Positions 35,390 through 46,979 of a stretch of DNA of 64,000 nucleotides are shown here, in pieces (the stretch's first letter is position 1; each line of letters starts with the position of its first letter). Position numbers and translations under genes: made by a program. A model generated the notes under the pieces. The model was not told the origin of the DNA. It worked only from the letters and a program-made list of their open reading frames with translations, and made no database searches. This stretch comes from Monomorium pharaonis (lineage: Eukaryota; Arthropoda; Insecta; Hymenoptera; Formicidae), in NCBI RefSeq assembly GCF_013373865.1, contig NC_050472.1, positions 16,504,360 to 16,568,359 of the forward strand, in the 5' to 3' direction.

Positions 35390-36374
35390 ATCAGAATTAT
35401 GTTCTATTATTTGTAGGAAGCAGCCGAAGAACTGCCGAGGTCTTAAATTAGTTTTGTATCTGGATGATATAAAATTGGATAAAAATATTAAGGAAATATT
35501 TGATTTATTCAGCGTAATTTTCCTCCGATTTAACGTAATCTTCTGTATCTCAAGGTACGTCTAATACCACTGTTATTTTATATTTTATATGAATAAAATT
35601 TAAGCAAAATCGTATTGTGAAGCCCGTGGTTCTTTATTTATGTATGTCATTGTTCTAATATTGTCATGAGTATATTCAGATTAAGAGTTGTATGATAAAT
35701 AGTAAAAGTAAAATTGTATAATTGTATTGGTCAATAGTTAAAATAATAAATTAATAAAAATAAAAAACTAAAGGAATACCAAATAAATATAAAAATAAAA
35801 AGTAAAAGAAATATGATAATTTCGTCAAATTGTTAAAATTGTATTAATGAAGAAAAAGTAAGTAAAAAATAATTTATACGTTAAGAGGTTTAAAAGGTGG
35901 AGTACTAAATTGAAATAAATAAGTACAATAGGACCAGATTTGTCAATAATTAAAAACTTTGTACAAATTAATTGCTAGGAAATAATTCTTACTTTATGAC
36001 TTGTCAGTATTTCTACTTTCCACATGTTTATGTCTTTACGAATAACTGTCAACTGATGTGTGGTTGTTTAAATATTCGGGAAGGAGTCAAAGATAGGCAT
36101 ATAAACATTTTCTAAGTGTTCTGTATCATTGTGTATGTTGAGACCTATCTTTTGTTTTTTTTATATGCAACATTTTAGATGTTAATCTTTTGGTATAATT
36201 AGGTTCTTTATCTAAGATTCTGACCATGTTTCAATTGAAAAACTTATTTAGTTATATTAGTAAGATAATTTATCCTGTTGTTATAGTTCTGATGACATTG
36301 ATAACATTACTGATCGTTAATATTTATGTGTAGACAAATTATTGATATCTTACGTACATATTGTATTTTAACAG
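35390..36374. other. AT-rich DNA upstream of the transposase gene
   Basis: No ORF. It ends at TATTTTAACAG, a good splice acceptor six bases before the transposase ATG, so it is probably intron. Confidence 0.4.
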
Positions 36375-36380
36375 AATAAA

Positions 36381-38540
36381 ATGAATCGAAAAAGGCAAAG
36401 AAAAGACATTTCATGTATGTCGAAACGGCACTTGAACCGAATTACTAAACTAGAATCTGATTTAATTTGTGATGTTCTTTTCAATACAACTTCACATGAA
36501 AACTCACATATTAATATTCATGAAAAATTTACAAAAAGTACAGAAAATGTTTTTAGAATGAATTGTGATATTGAAATTGAGAACATTGGAAATACTAATA
36601 ATGATACCGTGAATGAAAATATTAATAATGATAACGTGAATGACAATAATAATGCTTCTGTTGAAGACATAAATATTGAGATATGTAGACAATCAAATAA
36701 CTATATTTTTGAATCAGAAGAGTCGGTTCTTTCTGAAAAATCGAGATTTAATCTATCTAATGATAGTGATGCAACAGATAATAGTTTTACGGATGATCTC
36801 GCAATGTGGGCTGTAAAATATCAAATTCCGCACACCGCTTTAAAAGCATTGTTACAAAGATTGAGAATGCATTCTTGCTTTTCAACGTTATCATTAGATG
36901 CAAGAACACTTTTAAAAACACCAAGAAAGCAAGAATTACGTATAGTACCACCTGGAAGCTACTATCATTTTGGTGTATTAAATTCCGTATCGAAGATATT
37001 GGCATCTGTAAAAGATAACATCGATTGTGTAAAAATCAGTGTTAATATTGATGGATTACCACTATCGAAGTCATCACTACAGCAATTTTGGCCTATATTA
37101 GGTTCGATTAATCCATATAATAACGTTTTTGTTATCGGGATTTATTACGGAAATGAAAAGCCAGCGAACGCCAATGATTTTTTGATGCAGTTTGTTGATG
37201 AGGTTACAGATATGTGTGAAAATGGCATTGATTTTAATAATCGTAACATACCGTGCAGACTTGAGACTCTAATTTGCGACACACCAGCAAAATCATTTGT
37301 CTTGTGTGTAAAGGGACATTCTGGATATTCAAGTTGCACAAAATGTGTAACAGAAGGAGAATATTTAGGAAATCGAATATGTTTCCCGCAAGTCGATGCA
37401 CCACTGCGAACAGATGATGATTTTATTAAAAAAACAGATGATAATTATCACAAGCCAAATATGACATGTAGTTTGCTCAAAGTGCCTCATTTCAAGCCAG
37501 TCACGAATGTTCCCTTAGATTATATGCATCTGATATGCTTGGGAATTATGCGCAAATTAATATACTTATGGCTTGCAGGGGACCTAAAATACCGCCTGCA
37601 ATCGAGAGCTGTTGAGATAATTTCTACAAATTTAGTGTCACAACTGAAACCTTATATACCTGTAGAATTTGCAAGGAAACCACGAAAGCTCGATTGTGTC
37701 AAATTATGGAAGGCTACGGAATATAGATTGATATTATTATATACAGGTCCATTAGCTTTTAAATCAGTATTAAAGAAGAATGTGTATATTAATTTTCTAA
37801 TACTACATGTGATTGTCAGAATTTTATCATCACAAGAATTGAACGAATATGTAACCTATGCACACGAATTGATTCTTTTTTTTATTCAAACATATAAAAA
37901 ACTATATGGAATTTATAACATGTCACATAACGTCCACAGTCTAGTACATCTTGTAGATGACGTAAAAAAATTTGGACCGATAGATAATTTCAGTGCATTT
38001 AAATTTGAAAACTATATGCAAATATTAAAGAAGTATATTAGAAAGTCAGACAAACCTTTACAGCAAGTAGTACGAAGATATATTGAACAAGATATTAATT
38101 CAGATTTATCACTGTCATCGATCATTTCATCGGAATCTGTTCTCAGACATCCAAAGTTAATAAAGTTGCATTTTGACGGTCCACTAATAGACAACACTAG
38201 CAATCCGCAATATAAAATTGTGAAATATAACGGCATAACGTTAAAAGCTGGGTCACTGGCAGATAATTGTTGTGGCTTAAAATGTGGTGCTATTGTATGT
38301 ATACAAAATATTGCATATTGCACAAAACGAAATATTCCAGTGATCATAGGTCACGAATTTTTGGAAAAAAAAGAAGCATATGATATTCCTTGTCCATCTT
38401 CATTACTTGGAATTTATGTCGTGCACTCGTGCTCGATTTTAAAATCGTGGCCGTTACAACATGTCATTAGAAAATATGTGAAACTACCTTGCGGAGATGA
38501 AAAATTTGCTGCTTTTCCATTAATGCATACCGCTATATAA
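36381..38540 (+). CDS. CACTA/TNP2-like (DUF4218-type) transposase
   Basis: An intact 719-codon frame. Residues 1-140 are hydrophilic and Asn-rich. After that the order fits a CACTA-type transposase: NIDGLPLSKSSLQQFWPIL (D224), LICDTPAKSF (D300), a C-x-x-C motif after KGHSGYSS (C319, C322), then NVPLDYMHLICLGIMRKLIY (about 377-396), and near the end GPIDNFSAFKFENYMQILKK, the counterpart of the G-P-x-x-x-W-M-Y-P-F-E-R-Y-M segment in plant TNP2/DUF4218 proteins (E543). D224, D300 and E543 are candidates for the catalytic triad. The start follows a splice acceptor (AACAG|AATAAAATG). It would cut and join the element's ends. It lies 22 bp upstream of the DUF4806 ATG. The assignment is from motif memory; insect relatives are usually annotated as uncharacterised. 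Confidence 0.8.
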   Translation: MNRKRQRKDISCMSKRHLNRITKLESDLICDVLFNTTSHENSHINIHEKFTKSTENVFRMNCDIEIENIGNTNNDTVNENINNDNVNDNNNASVEDINIEICRQSNNYIFESEESVLSEKSRFNLSNDSDATDNSFTDDLAMWAVKYQIPHTALKALLQRLRMHSCFSTLSLDARTLLKTPRKQELRIVPPGSYYHFGVLNSVSKILASVKDNIDCVKISVNIDGLPLSKSSLQQFWPILGSINPYNNVFVIGIYYGNEKPANANDFLMQFVDEVTDMCENGIDFNNRNIPCRLETLICDTPAKSFVLCVKGHSGYSSCTKCVTEGEYLGNRICFPQVDAPLRTDDDFIKKTDDNYHKPNMTCSLLKVPHFKPVTNVPLDYMHLICLGIMRKLIYLWLAGDLKYRLQSRAVEIISTNLVSQLKPYIPVEFARKPRKLDCVKLWKATEYRLILLYTGPLAFKSVLKKNVYINFLILHVIVRILSSQELNEYVTYAHELILFFIQTYKKLYGIYNMSHNVHSLVHLVDDVKKFGPIDNFSAFKFENYMQILKKYIRKSDKPLQQVVRRYIEQDINSDLSLSSIISSESVLRHPKLIKLHFDGPLIDNTSNPQYKIVKYNGITLKAGSLADNCCGLKCGAIVCIQNIAYCTKRNIPVIIGHEFLEKKEAYDIPCPSSLLGIYVVHSCSILKSWPLQHVIRKYVKLPCGDEKFAAFPLMHTAI

Positions 38541-38562
38541 TTTGTATATTTATTGGAACAGA

Positions 38563-41500
38563 ATGACTGACAAGACATATTACGCGGTCGTAGAGTTTGA
38601 GGATGGACTTCAAGTTGTCCCTAATAATTGGTTGAGTATAGATCTGCAAAGTGCCGTTTGGCCAAATTTTACCAATAATAAGATGTATGACAAAGCGGTG
38701 AAATTAATGAAGGATCCGGAACCAACCTGGACGAGGCATCTGATTAAAAAAATATATGGAACATATTGTAAGCAATGTTATATTATATTGTTGTGTGTAC
38801 TTTTATTTTGGTGCATGCACTTGTTGATGTTATCAATGTATGTTTTTAAATAATATCAAAACAAAACATTTCATAATATAACTTTGTTGCAGTTCAGTAT
38901 GCAGTAGCGATGAAAAAATTGAAGGATGCAGAGGAAACATCCGATTTAAATTCCGGCACTGAGAGAGAGGAGTACAGGAAGAAGTCAAGAAAACTCCGAG
39001 CTGCAAAAGTAGCAGACTCATCAAGTAGCAACGATGATCAGTCAGATGCAAGTTTTCTTTCTGATATTCCAACAATTCCGACGACCGCAACACATGTGCC
39101 GAAAAAAATTAAAATAGCAAGTTCTACATCAGCTCAGCAAAATTCTGCACCTAAGTGCTTGGGAAAAATTAAGAAACAAGATGATTGCTGTAAGTATATA
39201 TTTTGTGGAAGAAAATTTTGTTTAAGAGATTCACACAACAGCAAAATAAACAAAATATACATTACATTTCTCAGGTAATACTTGCAATCATACCTGTATA
39301 CGCACACATACTTACACATGCATCCTCTTTTATATGTACAGCTTCCTATGTATTGTACAAATAAGTAATTTTTTGCACATACATTTATGGAAAATTTAAA
39401 TTAAGTTCTCACAAATTAAGTAAATTTTGTTAATAAAAAAGTTAATAAATTAGTTATAAGTAAATCTATTTAAGTCTAAGTAAATATATATTAAATTTTA
39501 TTCTTAATCTCTCAGTACAATTTCATGATATTAGAATCTAAAATATAATGTGAAAAGATATATAATATTTAAAAAAGGTTCAAAATTAAAATAAAATATA
39601 AATATTGAAATTTAGCATCAGAGATAACACAGTGTTATATAACGTATTATTTGTGACTTATTTTATATTAAGCAATCAATAAACACAAATAATTCATTAT
39701 ATTAACACAGTGTCAAGTTTTATTTTATAACAGATTTATTGATATAGATGTATGAATAATATAAATAAATAGAAAAACACATTGAATTTTTTTGTTTTAG
39801 CATTACAAAAGCATACAAATGTGAAAGTCTTTGATGGCTATTTAGATTGTATGACAGCTGTGATTGACTGCAATTCTAATTTAGGTATGTATATACTTTG
39901 AACAAATTGTTTTCCGTTTTTTTTCAATATAAAAATCATAAATAAGATACAAATGAAAGACCAATATTCATAGTCGGATCTTATTTCAAGATCGTCTTAA
40001 ATAATGTATTAGGATGCTAATATCGCTCTGTGCTTAGTTGATGACATTTTAAGACAGTACTTAAGACGGTCTTAAATATAAGAATTGACTATAAATAGAT
40101 ACATATATGTTCAATCATTTTTTTTTAATTACATTGTTTTATTACTTGAAGTCCCACGGTATAAATAATTATAGTAGAGATTCAAAAGGTAATATGCAAG
40201 TAATATCTATTTTACTTGCAATTTTATAATTATTCATTATTTTATACGTTGTACACTTATAATTTTTGTATTCTGAAGCACGTAATGTTTATCTTTAATG
40301 TTTAAAAAATAGTTTTAACTTGTTAGTTTTGTAAAAATAATTTTTATTTTATTTGAAAATATTTTTTGATAAATGTTGAATATATTCCAAATCACTGTTA
40401 CAAAGGTATTGAAATAGTAATGGTAACATGTCATACTTTCAGATCAACATGATACAAATTTATACCATGATTTTTCTAACGTTGGTAACAACGATAATAT
40501 TGAAACGTCGAACAATGACTGGATTGATAATGAAAGTTAGTATGCAAATTATTTTAATTACGTTTTAGATTATGGTTATTTAATAAGTAAATTACTAAAT
40601 GGAAATGTTATATGGTGTTTAATGTTAATTTTTGTAAAGTTGGTTGCATTATTTTATTTCCATATTTCTAACATAAACATTTCAAAGTTGTCAATTATAA
40701 AATATTTATTATTATTTGTAATATTGTATTAGAAAATATTATGCTAAATTTTTTTTACTTTTAGGTTTACATTCTAGATTTCAACCCAACTTTAATGAGA
40801 ATAATACAGATATTACGAATAGTCAACGTGAGTCTATTGTAAACAAGACATATACAAAAGTATCACAGTCGTATGATGAACAGAGTGAGTATGCAAGTAA
40901 TACTTTTTGTATTTATTTAGAATTATTTGTTACGTATTAAATACTTATAACAATCTTCAAAACAATATAGCGATATTTTTCTTTTTTATTTTAATTTTTA
41001 ACGTATTTATAATATTTTTTAACTTATATTTCATACATAAATATGAATATAAATTTTGGTTTTATAGAAAATTTTCAACGTTTTGTTGTGGGAAAAATAA
41101 TAAATTTGGAAATAGCAATGAATGACGTAAAACGAAATGTAAAGCTCATTTTAGAAAAATTGTCACTTGATGTCACTAAAGAAAAAGAAAATATTGATAC
41201 TTTAAAAGATTTTCCATTGAAAGAGCAAAAGGACTTGGATACTGTAGAATTGAAACTACAAAATAATTCAGATTATCGAGACGAAATGGTATGTTAAATG
41301 TTTGTATTTTAAAGAAGTATTTTTTAAGAAAAAAAGAATATTGTTTAGAATCTGACAAACAATTAAATTCCGAACAGTTGTACTTAAAAATTTTAAATAG
41401 TAATTTTGTAAAAGAATTAATTTTTTACAAATGTGTATTAACTAATATATTAATAATGAAATGTAAAGAATCTAGTAAATTTTGCAAAATTGATACTGTT

Positions 41501-42441
41501 TTAATTTTAAGATTGTGTATACAAAACTAGCTGTTTAAAAATTTGAACAATTTTATTTTTATAATTATGTTACATATATTATTTGTATAATTTTTAATAA
41601 TGCAAATTTAAATGCATTTTAGATTAAACAATTGGCACGTGTAAGAAGTGGATGTATGCGAACTTCATGTATACGACTAATGAGATTAATATTTTCAAAT
41701 GAAATTGCTATAAAATATAGTTGGGTAGGAGCAAAGAAAAAACTTAATTTTTCGACGTTGAATTTGTGTAAAGTTATTATTAGTAAGTAAAATATTTAAA
41801 AGCAATATTTTTTTATTAAGAAATGTTAAATGTTATATATTTTGAAAAATACTTTTGTAGCATTATAAATATCCATTGCATTTCTTTCTTTCTAAAAAAG
41901 GATCTTTCTAAAAAAGGATATGTCACATTTCTTGAAATTATTGTTGTTACTTTTCCGTAATGCTGATTGGTTTTCTCGTTGCGCTAACTTCGTAAGCGGC
42001 TGTCATTGCGGAGTTAGCAAATGACAATGTGTTGCAGAAGGTTATTAATGTAATTTATAAAAATTTAAATAGCGCATTTGAAGCGCACGTCTGTGGTGTC
42101 TAGTATTTATAAAATGAAACATGTTTACAAATAATTTGCAACTTTTTTGTGTATATTTCTAACAAATCATATATATATATAGATACATATATATATATAT
42201 ACATATATATATATATGCGGTGATAAAAAAATGTTTATATGCATTTATAAAAAATAAAAATTTATTTAAAAATAATAAAAAATTAAAATGTTTTTTTCCA
42301 GATGTTATACGAAAGTCGCATGCTGATGCAACAGATGATGAAATTTCAGCACCAATTAAAATTTGGTTAGCCCATGCAAAAGAACGTATGGGAAGACAAA
42401 ACCACAATAATCATGAGCACCAAGATGAAAACCAAGATTAA
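38563..42441 (+). CDS. DUF4806-domain protein, eight exons
   Basis: Exons 38563-38767, 38893-39189, 39801-39884, 40443-40535, 40765-40884, 41068-41288, 41623-41782 and 42302-42441 join in phase with GT-AG introns into 440 codons including the stop. The N terminus (YYAVVEFEDGLQVVPNNWL, then a W-P and DAEETSDL block) is the domain usually found in front of DUF4806 in insects. The middle is low-complexity Asn/Ser. The C-terminal third (DFPLKEQKDLDTVELKL, RLMRLIFSNEIAIKYSWVGA, KIWLAHAKERM) is DUF4806, whose function is unknown. Intron 3 contains a MITE. The gene sits directly behind the transposase gene and inside the same inverted repeats, so it is probably the element's second protein, perhaps a DNA-binding partner. 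The frame is intact throughout. Confidence 0.85.
39964..40095. mobile_element. MITE in DUF4806 intron 3
   Basis: ATTCATAGTCGGATCTTATT and, at the right, an inverse variant ending GACTATAAAT; AAGACAGTACTTAAGACGGT pairs with the left arm. It is the same family as the outer element at 44808-47461 and shows what that element looked like before it was filled with insertions. Confidence 0.8.
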
Positions 42442-42475
42442 TATATAATTGATCAATACTGTAAAAATCAAATAA

Positions 42476-42682
42476 TGCTATTCCTTTGTGAATCACTACG
42501 CGAACGTGAATGACTCGTTAAGGCAGTCATGGAAGCGGCAGAAACCCGTGCGGAACTACTCGTCTTACACGGACTTCGAACTGGAAAGCAGTGCAGTAGT
42601 CAGTCTAAACAGCGATCAGATCATCATGAATAACATAGCCAGATCGAGAGCGCCGCTGTTAGGTTTCTCGTCATTCGTATAA
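42476..42682 (+). pseudogene. sdk: sidekick terminal exon fragment (captured)
   Basis: An open frame reads FVNHYANVNDSLRQSWKRQ, then NYSSYTDFELE, and ends RAPLLGFSSFV plus stop. GFSSFV is the conserved C-terminal PDZ ligand of Sidekick, an immunoglobulin-superfamily synaptic adhesion protein, and FVNHY..SW(K/R)RQ matches the segment just before it. It is less AT-rich than its flanks. There is no AG acceptor between the in-frame TAA at 42473 and the start of similarity, so it cannot be spliced in this frame. It begins about 35 bp after the DUF4806 stop and lies inside the transposon's inverted repeats. Likely captured coding and 3'UTR sequence; alternatively the true sdk last exon damaged by the insertion. 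Confidence 0.75.
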
Positions 42683-42689
42683 TTAAACG

Positions 42690-43985
42690 AATTATCAATC
42701 TCTCTCCGAGATCAGAGAAACCTTTTTTATTCGTATATTAATATCAAAATTATCACAGTTGCTTCGTTTTAAGTGAAGTTTTTTTATACATATATAGAGC
42801 GAAAGACTTACGTCAAGAACACGTGTTTTGTACGTGCCGACGGCATAGACTTATGACAAACTAGGAAGCTTGAGGCATTTTTGTATTGTGATATATTGTG
42901 ATATATATATATATATATTATTTATAATTTTCGATTAGACAGTGATATTAGACATTTAATAGACTTTTGTACTTTCTCAGATTAGTTTAAGAATTAAACA
43001 GCTAGTATACGGATCTCGTACGAACGTTTTGCAAATTTCGTGCCTGTGGAACAGAGATAGATTTATTGCATTCGCGTTTTGTGATATACAGTAAAAGCTT
43101 CATATTCCTGAGACTTACATTTTTACTGAATTGTTAAATTTTACAAATGTAAAATAATTTACATAAACAATTTTTCACACGCATACACATCTGTATGTAT
43201 GTATTTTTTAATTTGATTTAATTTAAAATAAGAATTACTTTTCAAAAAAATGTTATTTTTTTATTTTCATTGTTATAAGCAGATTAATTTTAAACCTGCA
43301 AATAACAAATACGCGCAAATATGGAGCTTCTATTGTACGTAGATATATCATAGCTACTGAGATACAGTATTTATGTCTTCTTAAACATTATCGTTTTATT
43401 AATGGATCTTTAAAGTCAAAAATCGGAGTTACGGCGATTGCATATATCAAATTTTTTTGTTAACTATGCGGATAACAGAACTTGATTAAAAATTGAGGAA
43501 AGATAGGATAAAAAGAAGCCTAATCTAGTTATAAAGTAAGACTATTACCGATTTGTATTTCATAAGATTCCATTTTACGCTCGCGCACTATAAGTATTTA
43601 GATATAATTTTATTACTTAAAAGAACAAGTTTTGGTTGGTTGGTTGGTTGTTTGTAATGTTGTTGATTGTACGTAATATTTTGTAATATGATTGGTTGCA
43701 ATATTGTTTTGTTTTGTAGAAAATGAAATAATAAATTTATTTCGAAGTTGCATAAAAAAAATTCTTTTTTAATAAAATTCCACGGATACGCCTACCTAAC
43801 CTATAAATCTGATCCGATGTGAGCGCGCGCGCATAGGCGTGTAAATGTATGCGTGCATATACATGATCGACCGTTCCCTGACGATTCCCATACTATACAG
43901 ATACTGCGGGATATTCGCAGGTACGTACTATGCCGTAGGAGAAGCGAGACATAGGAAGATACTTAGTTTGTACTGTAGTATATCT
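42690..43985 (+). other. 3'UTR-like DNA after the sdk fragment
   Basis: No ORF. It contains AATAAA-type signals (about 43728) and a short (GGTT)n run at about 43633-43652. It may be the captured sdk 3'UTR, the DUF4806 3' region, or both. Confidence 0.4.
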
Positions 43986-44082
43986 CAGTACGTATCTCGA
44001 TTGTTCCCAGTATCTACGCAATCTACTGTTCCGATATCCTGCGGAACGTTCTCAGAATCTACGTGTGCTATGTGGGTCTCTG

Positions 44083-44383
44083 ATATTACTTTAGACAATA
44101 CTTTAAAAATACATGATTGTGTTACATATAATTACTATTTTAAAGTTAATAATCTTATCATACATTAAAAACAGATTATTTTTAATTGTAATAATCAATT
44201 TATTTATGTCGTACTTTTTAGGTTACCTGCTACAAACTCACGGAACTCGCAACTCGCAACTCGCAACTTGCTCGTGATGATTTGGCTATACCGGACAGCA
44301 TTGAGTTGTCACGAATCATGATGATAGTAGATGGTTGTGCTTATCATATATTTCGGTCCTAGAGAAAATTACTCGGATAGCCA
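44083..44383. repeat. Right terminal inverted repeat of the large transposon
   Basis: Inverse of the left arm with only scattered differences over about 300 bp; looser similarity continues inward to about 43990 with repeated ATTCTGAG/CAGTA motifs. It lacks the two MITEs found in the left arm. Confidence 0.85.
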
Positions 44384-44476
44384 TTATCGTAAACACCCCT
44401 TGTTTAACATTCAGTAAATAACAAGGATAAAATGATACCTAGAAACACTCGGGTGGGGAATCTGAACGCAGCCTAA

Positions 44477-44718
44477 GGGCCACCGCACAAACTCTTCCAT
44501 AACGCGTTACGTTACGTTAAGTACTCCATACGAACCTAAGTTGTACTTAAAATTTAACTTAAATCAACGCACAAAGAAATTCTTAACGTAAGAACTTAAG
44601 AACTTACGTTAAGGATTTCTTTGTGCGTTGATTTAAGTTAAATTTTAAGTACAACTTAAGTTCGTATGGAGTACTTAACGTAACGTAACGCGTTATGGAA
44701 GAGTTTGTGCGGTGGCCC
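44477..44718. mobile_element. 242-bp hairpin MITE, second copy
   Basis: Same family as 33306-33546; ends GGGCCACCGCACAAACTCTT and inverse. Flanks read TAA and TTA, so the duplication is imperfect or mutated. Confidence 0.9.
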
Positions 44719-44858
44719 TTACTCATTGAACATAAAAAAAGATAGAACGATCTTTGTGTCGATTGTGTTCCCTAAAAGGAAAGCAGCCTAATATAGCTCT
44801 ATTGGCCGGTATTCATAGTCGGATCTTATATTTAAGATCATCTTAAGTACAGTCTCCA

Positions 44859-45271
44859 GGGGGTCTATTATAGTTCTTAGGTGAGATCACTCACTGTGAA
44901 AATGTGAAAAGTGAGCTACAGTGATTGGTGTATATTGTTAGTTCTAAAAGTATACACCAATCAGTAGAGAGAGTGCTGGAAATATGAAAAGTGAGTGAAC
45001 TTACCTAAGAACCGTAAGGGCCACCGCACAAACTTTTCCATAACGCGTTACGTTACGTTAAGTACTCCATACAAACCTAAGTTGTACTTAAAATTTAACT
45101 TAAATCAACGCACAAAGAAATCCTTAACGTAAGAACTTAAGAACTTACGTTAAGGATTTCTTTGTGCGTTGATTTAAGTTAAATTTTAAGTACAACTTAG
45201 GTTTGTATGGAGTACTTAACGTAACGTAACGCGTTATGGAAGAGTTTGTGCGGTGGCCCTAATAGACCCCC
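44859..45271. mobile_element. Nested MITE with GGGGGTCTATTA ends
   Basis: GGGGGTCTATTATAGTTCTT at the left and, reversed, GGGGGTCTATTA then GGTTCTTAGGTAAG at the right; arms also share GTGAGTGA. It is interrupted by the MITE at 45018-45259. CCA occurs at both borders. Confidence 0.7.
45018..45259. mobile_element. 242-bp hairpin MITE, third copy
   Basis: GGGCCACCGCACAAACTTTT and inverse, flanked by TAA on both sides (45015-45017, 45260-45262). Near-perfect palindrome. Confidence 0.93.
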
Positions 45272-45428
45272 AGATAGCCAAGCGAGATTAAGCATATCGA
45301 GCAAATTAATCAAGCACTGCATGTACCCAGTGAACACATTTTATAGCGGCAATATAACATGGAAGTTACATGTAATTTAACATTGTTATTCTTGTGATAT
45401 GTAGGTGCTATATGACATGGAAATAATC

Positions 45429-45607
45429 TGGGCCCCGATTCTTGAATTCATTCGCAAGAGAAACGTATTCTCAAATTCTGATCTTACAGAAAAGTTGGAA
45501 ATTTATTGGCTATCGTATGGCTATTAACCAATAAACTTGCAACTTTTCTGTTAGAGCGAGTACTTGCGTATACGTTTCTCTTGCGAATGAATTCAAGAAT
45601 CGAGCCC
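45429..45607. mobile_element. 179-bp hairpin MITE
   Basis: GGCCCCGATTCTTGAATTCA at the left and inverse GAATTCAAGAATCGAGCCC at the right, flanked by CTG on both sides (45426-45428, 45608-45610). ATTCGCAAGAGAAACGTAT is repeated inverted. Confidence 0.92.
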
Positions 45608-46209
45608 CTGTTACGTAATATTTGTTATACGCAAGTGATATAGCTGTTATACATCGTTTTGGCGTTACAGTTATTCAACAAAAATTGTATAATCGTAACA
45701 TAACACGTTCGTATCAATGTTATTACGGAACAATGCGTCGTAGTTGACTCAGAAATCAGACAACATTACAACATCCTGAATGATAGATCTATTTGATAAT
45801 AAAAAAAATTATTATAAAGATAATGTTTTCAAAAATAACGGTTTGTCTACAATTACTGCGCACAAAAAATGCACGAAATCGAAATTCATCATGTGCTGAA
45901 CAAAAACAGAATAATAAATGTATACTATTCAATTTTTCTTAGAATTACGATCTATATAGTTAACCATCTAATTAATCATTTGAACGCTTCAAAGATTAGT
46001 GCTAAATAGATCGCAATTTCCATCAAATTATTAAGGTTATGGAAAAAGATAAATTTAACAATAAAATTAATAAGTAAATAAATTAATGCTATTTATTTTT
46101 AATATGTTTTGCAAAATTTAATTGCTTTTATAAAAAATAATATAGTTGCGTCAGTTTATAACATATAAGTATATGTAGACAATAACAAGTACCCATATCG
46201 ATGAGTCAA

Positions 46210-46290
46210 ATTGGCGTAGCAGGTAGAGTACAAGGTTCGTCATCCTAAGGTCCCGGGTTCAAACCTAGCAGCGACAAGTAAGAATAAAAT
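46210..46290 (+). repeat. tRNA-like segment, probable SINE head
   Basis: TGGCGTAGCAGGTAGAGT fits an internal RNA polymerase III A box and, 35 bp later, GGTTCAAACCT fits a B box; an A-rich tail (AAGAATAAAATAAAA) follows. The stems are too poor for a working tRNA, so this is a tRNA-derived SINE relic or a degraded tRNA copy. Confidence 0.5.
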
Positions 46291-46979
46291 AAAAAATTAC
46301 ATAATTTAAATTTAATTAATTAATAAAAATTTATTCTAAATGTAGTATGTGCTGTTGATAAAAATAATTTTTAAAAAATGAAATTTTTATTTTATTATAT
46401 TTTTTTTTGTAACTGTTGTGTAACGGTTAGATAACATGTAATTATAACATGTTATATTGCTGAGTCGGAAATTGTAACTTACATGTAAGTTACGTGTAAT
46501 TTCAAAGTAACGTAACCTGTTATATTCGGTTACATTGCTGTTACACTGCTGCTATATTACTGTGTTCACTGGGTATGTTGTGAACTTGCCCACAATTTGC
46601 TGTCATTGTAATTTAACGTGGAACGAAGTTAACATCAGGAGAGCAAATAACCTTCATGAGTTTATAAAATTATAAGTGCATACATTGAGGAATAATAAAC
46701 TTGTCACATTGACAGCAATTGTGCATGCATGTTGACAACTTTCCGTCAGTTTGTTGAATTCTAATGTAGAATTTTATATGATGTCAGAACATCAGACAGT
46801 TTGAAGAAACACCTTGGCTTTAGTTTGATAAAATTAATAGGGAATAAGAGACAGCAAAATAACAACACGTTGCCTTTATTTGGCTATCTGGGCTTAAGAT
46901 GCCATCAACCAATCACAGAGTCGTATTAGCATCTTAAGACATTACTTGGGACGATCTTAAAATAAGATTCGTCTACTAT

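Larger units (their letters stand above)
33209..44383 (+). mobile_element. Large CACTA/TNP2-like transposon with DUF4806 gene and Sidekick exon
   Basis: Inverted repeats bound about 11.2 kb. The left arm starts TGGCTATCCGAGTAATTTTC (33209) and the right arm ends with its inverse (44383). Once two small insertions are set aside, the arms match through AAGTACGACATAAATAA, ATTTTTAAAGTATTGTCTAA and on to CCCACATAGCACA (left 34307, right about 44073). Inside, all on the plus strand, are a TATA promoter, a leader exon, a transposase gene, a DUF4806 gene, and a fragment of sidekick. No target duplication could be made out at the outer ends, so the exact ends are uncertain. Both main genes are open, so the copy is young or was recently active. 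Confidence 0.7.
45326..46573. mobile_element. TA-flanked element with CCCAGTGAACACA ends
   Basis: CCCAGTGAACACA at the left and its inverse at the right, flanked by TA (45324-45325, 46574-46575). Subterminal words GTTACATGTAA, GCTGTTAC and GTTATAT repeat. No transposase. It contains a hairpin MITE and a tRNA-like segment. Length 1248 bp. Confidence 0.85.
44856..46892. mobile_element. Nested element with CAGATAGCCAA ends
   Basis: CCA plus AGATAGCCAAGC at the left (split by the insertion at 44859-45271) and TTGGCTATCTGG at the right. The interior includes GTCATTGTAATTTAACGTGG and AGCAATTGTGCATGCATG; no ORF. Confidence 0.55.

Noticed and set aside
46210..46290. Functional tRNA gene
   Set aside because: A and B boxes are present, but acceptor, anticodon and T stems do not pair well and it lies inside a transposon with an A-rich tail.
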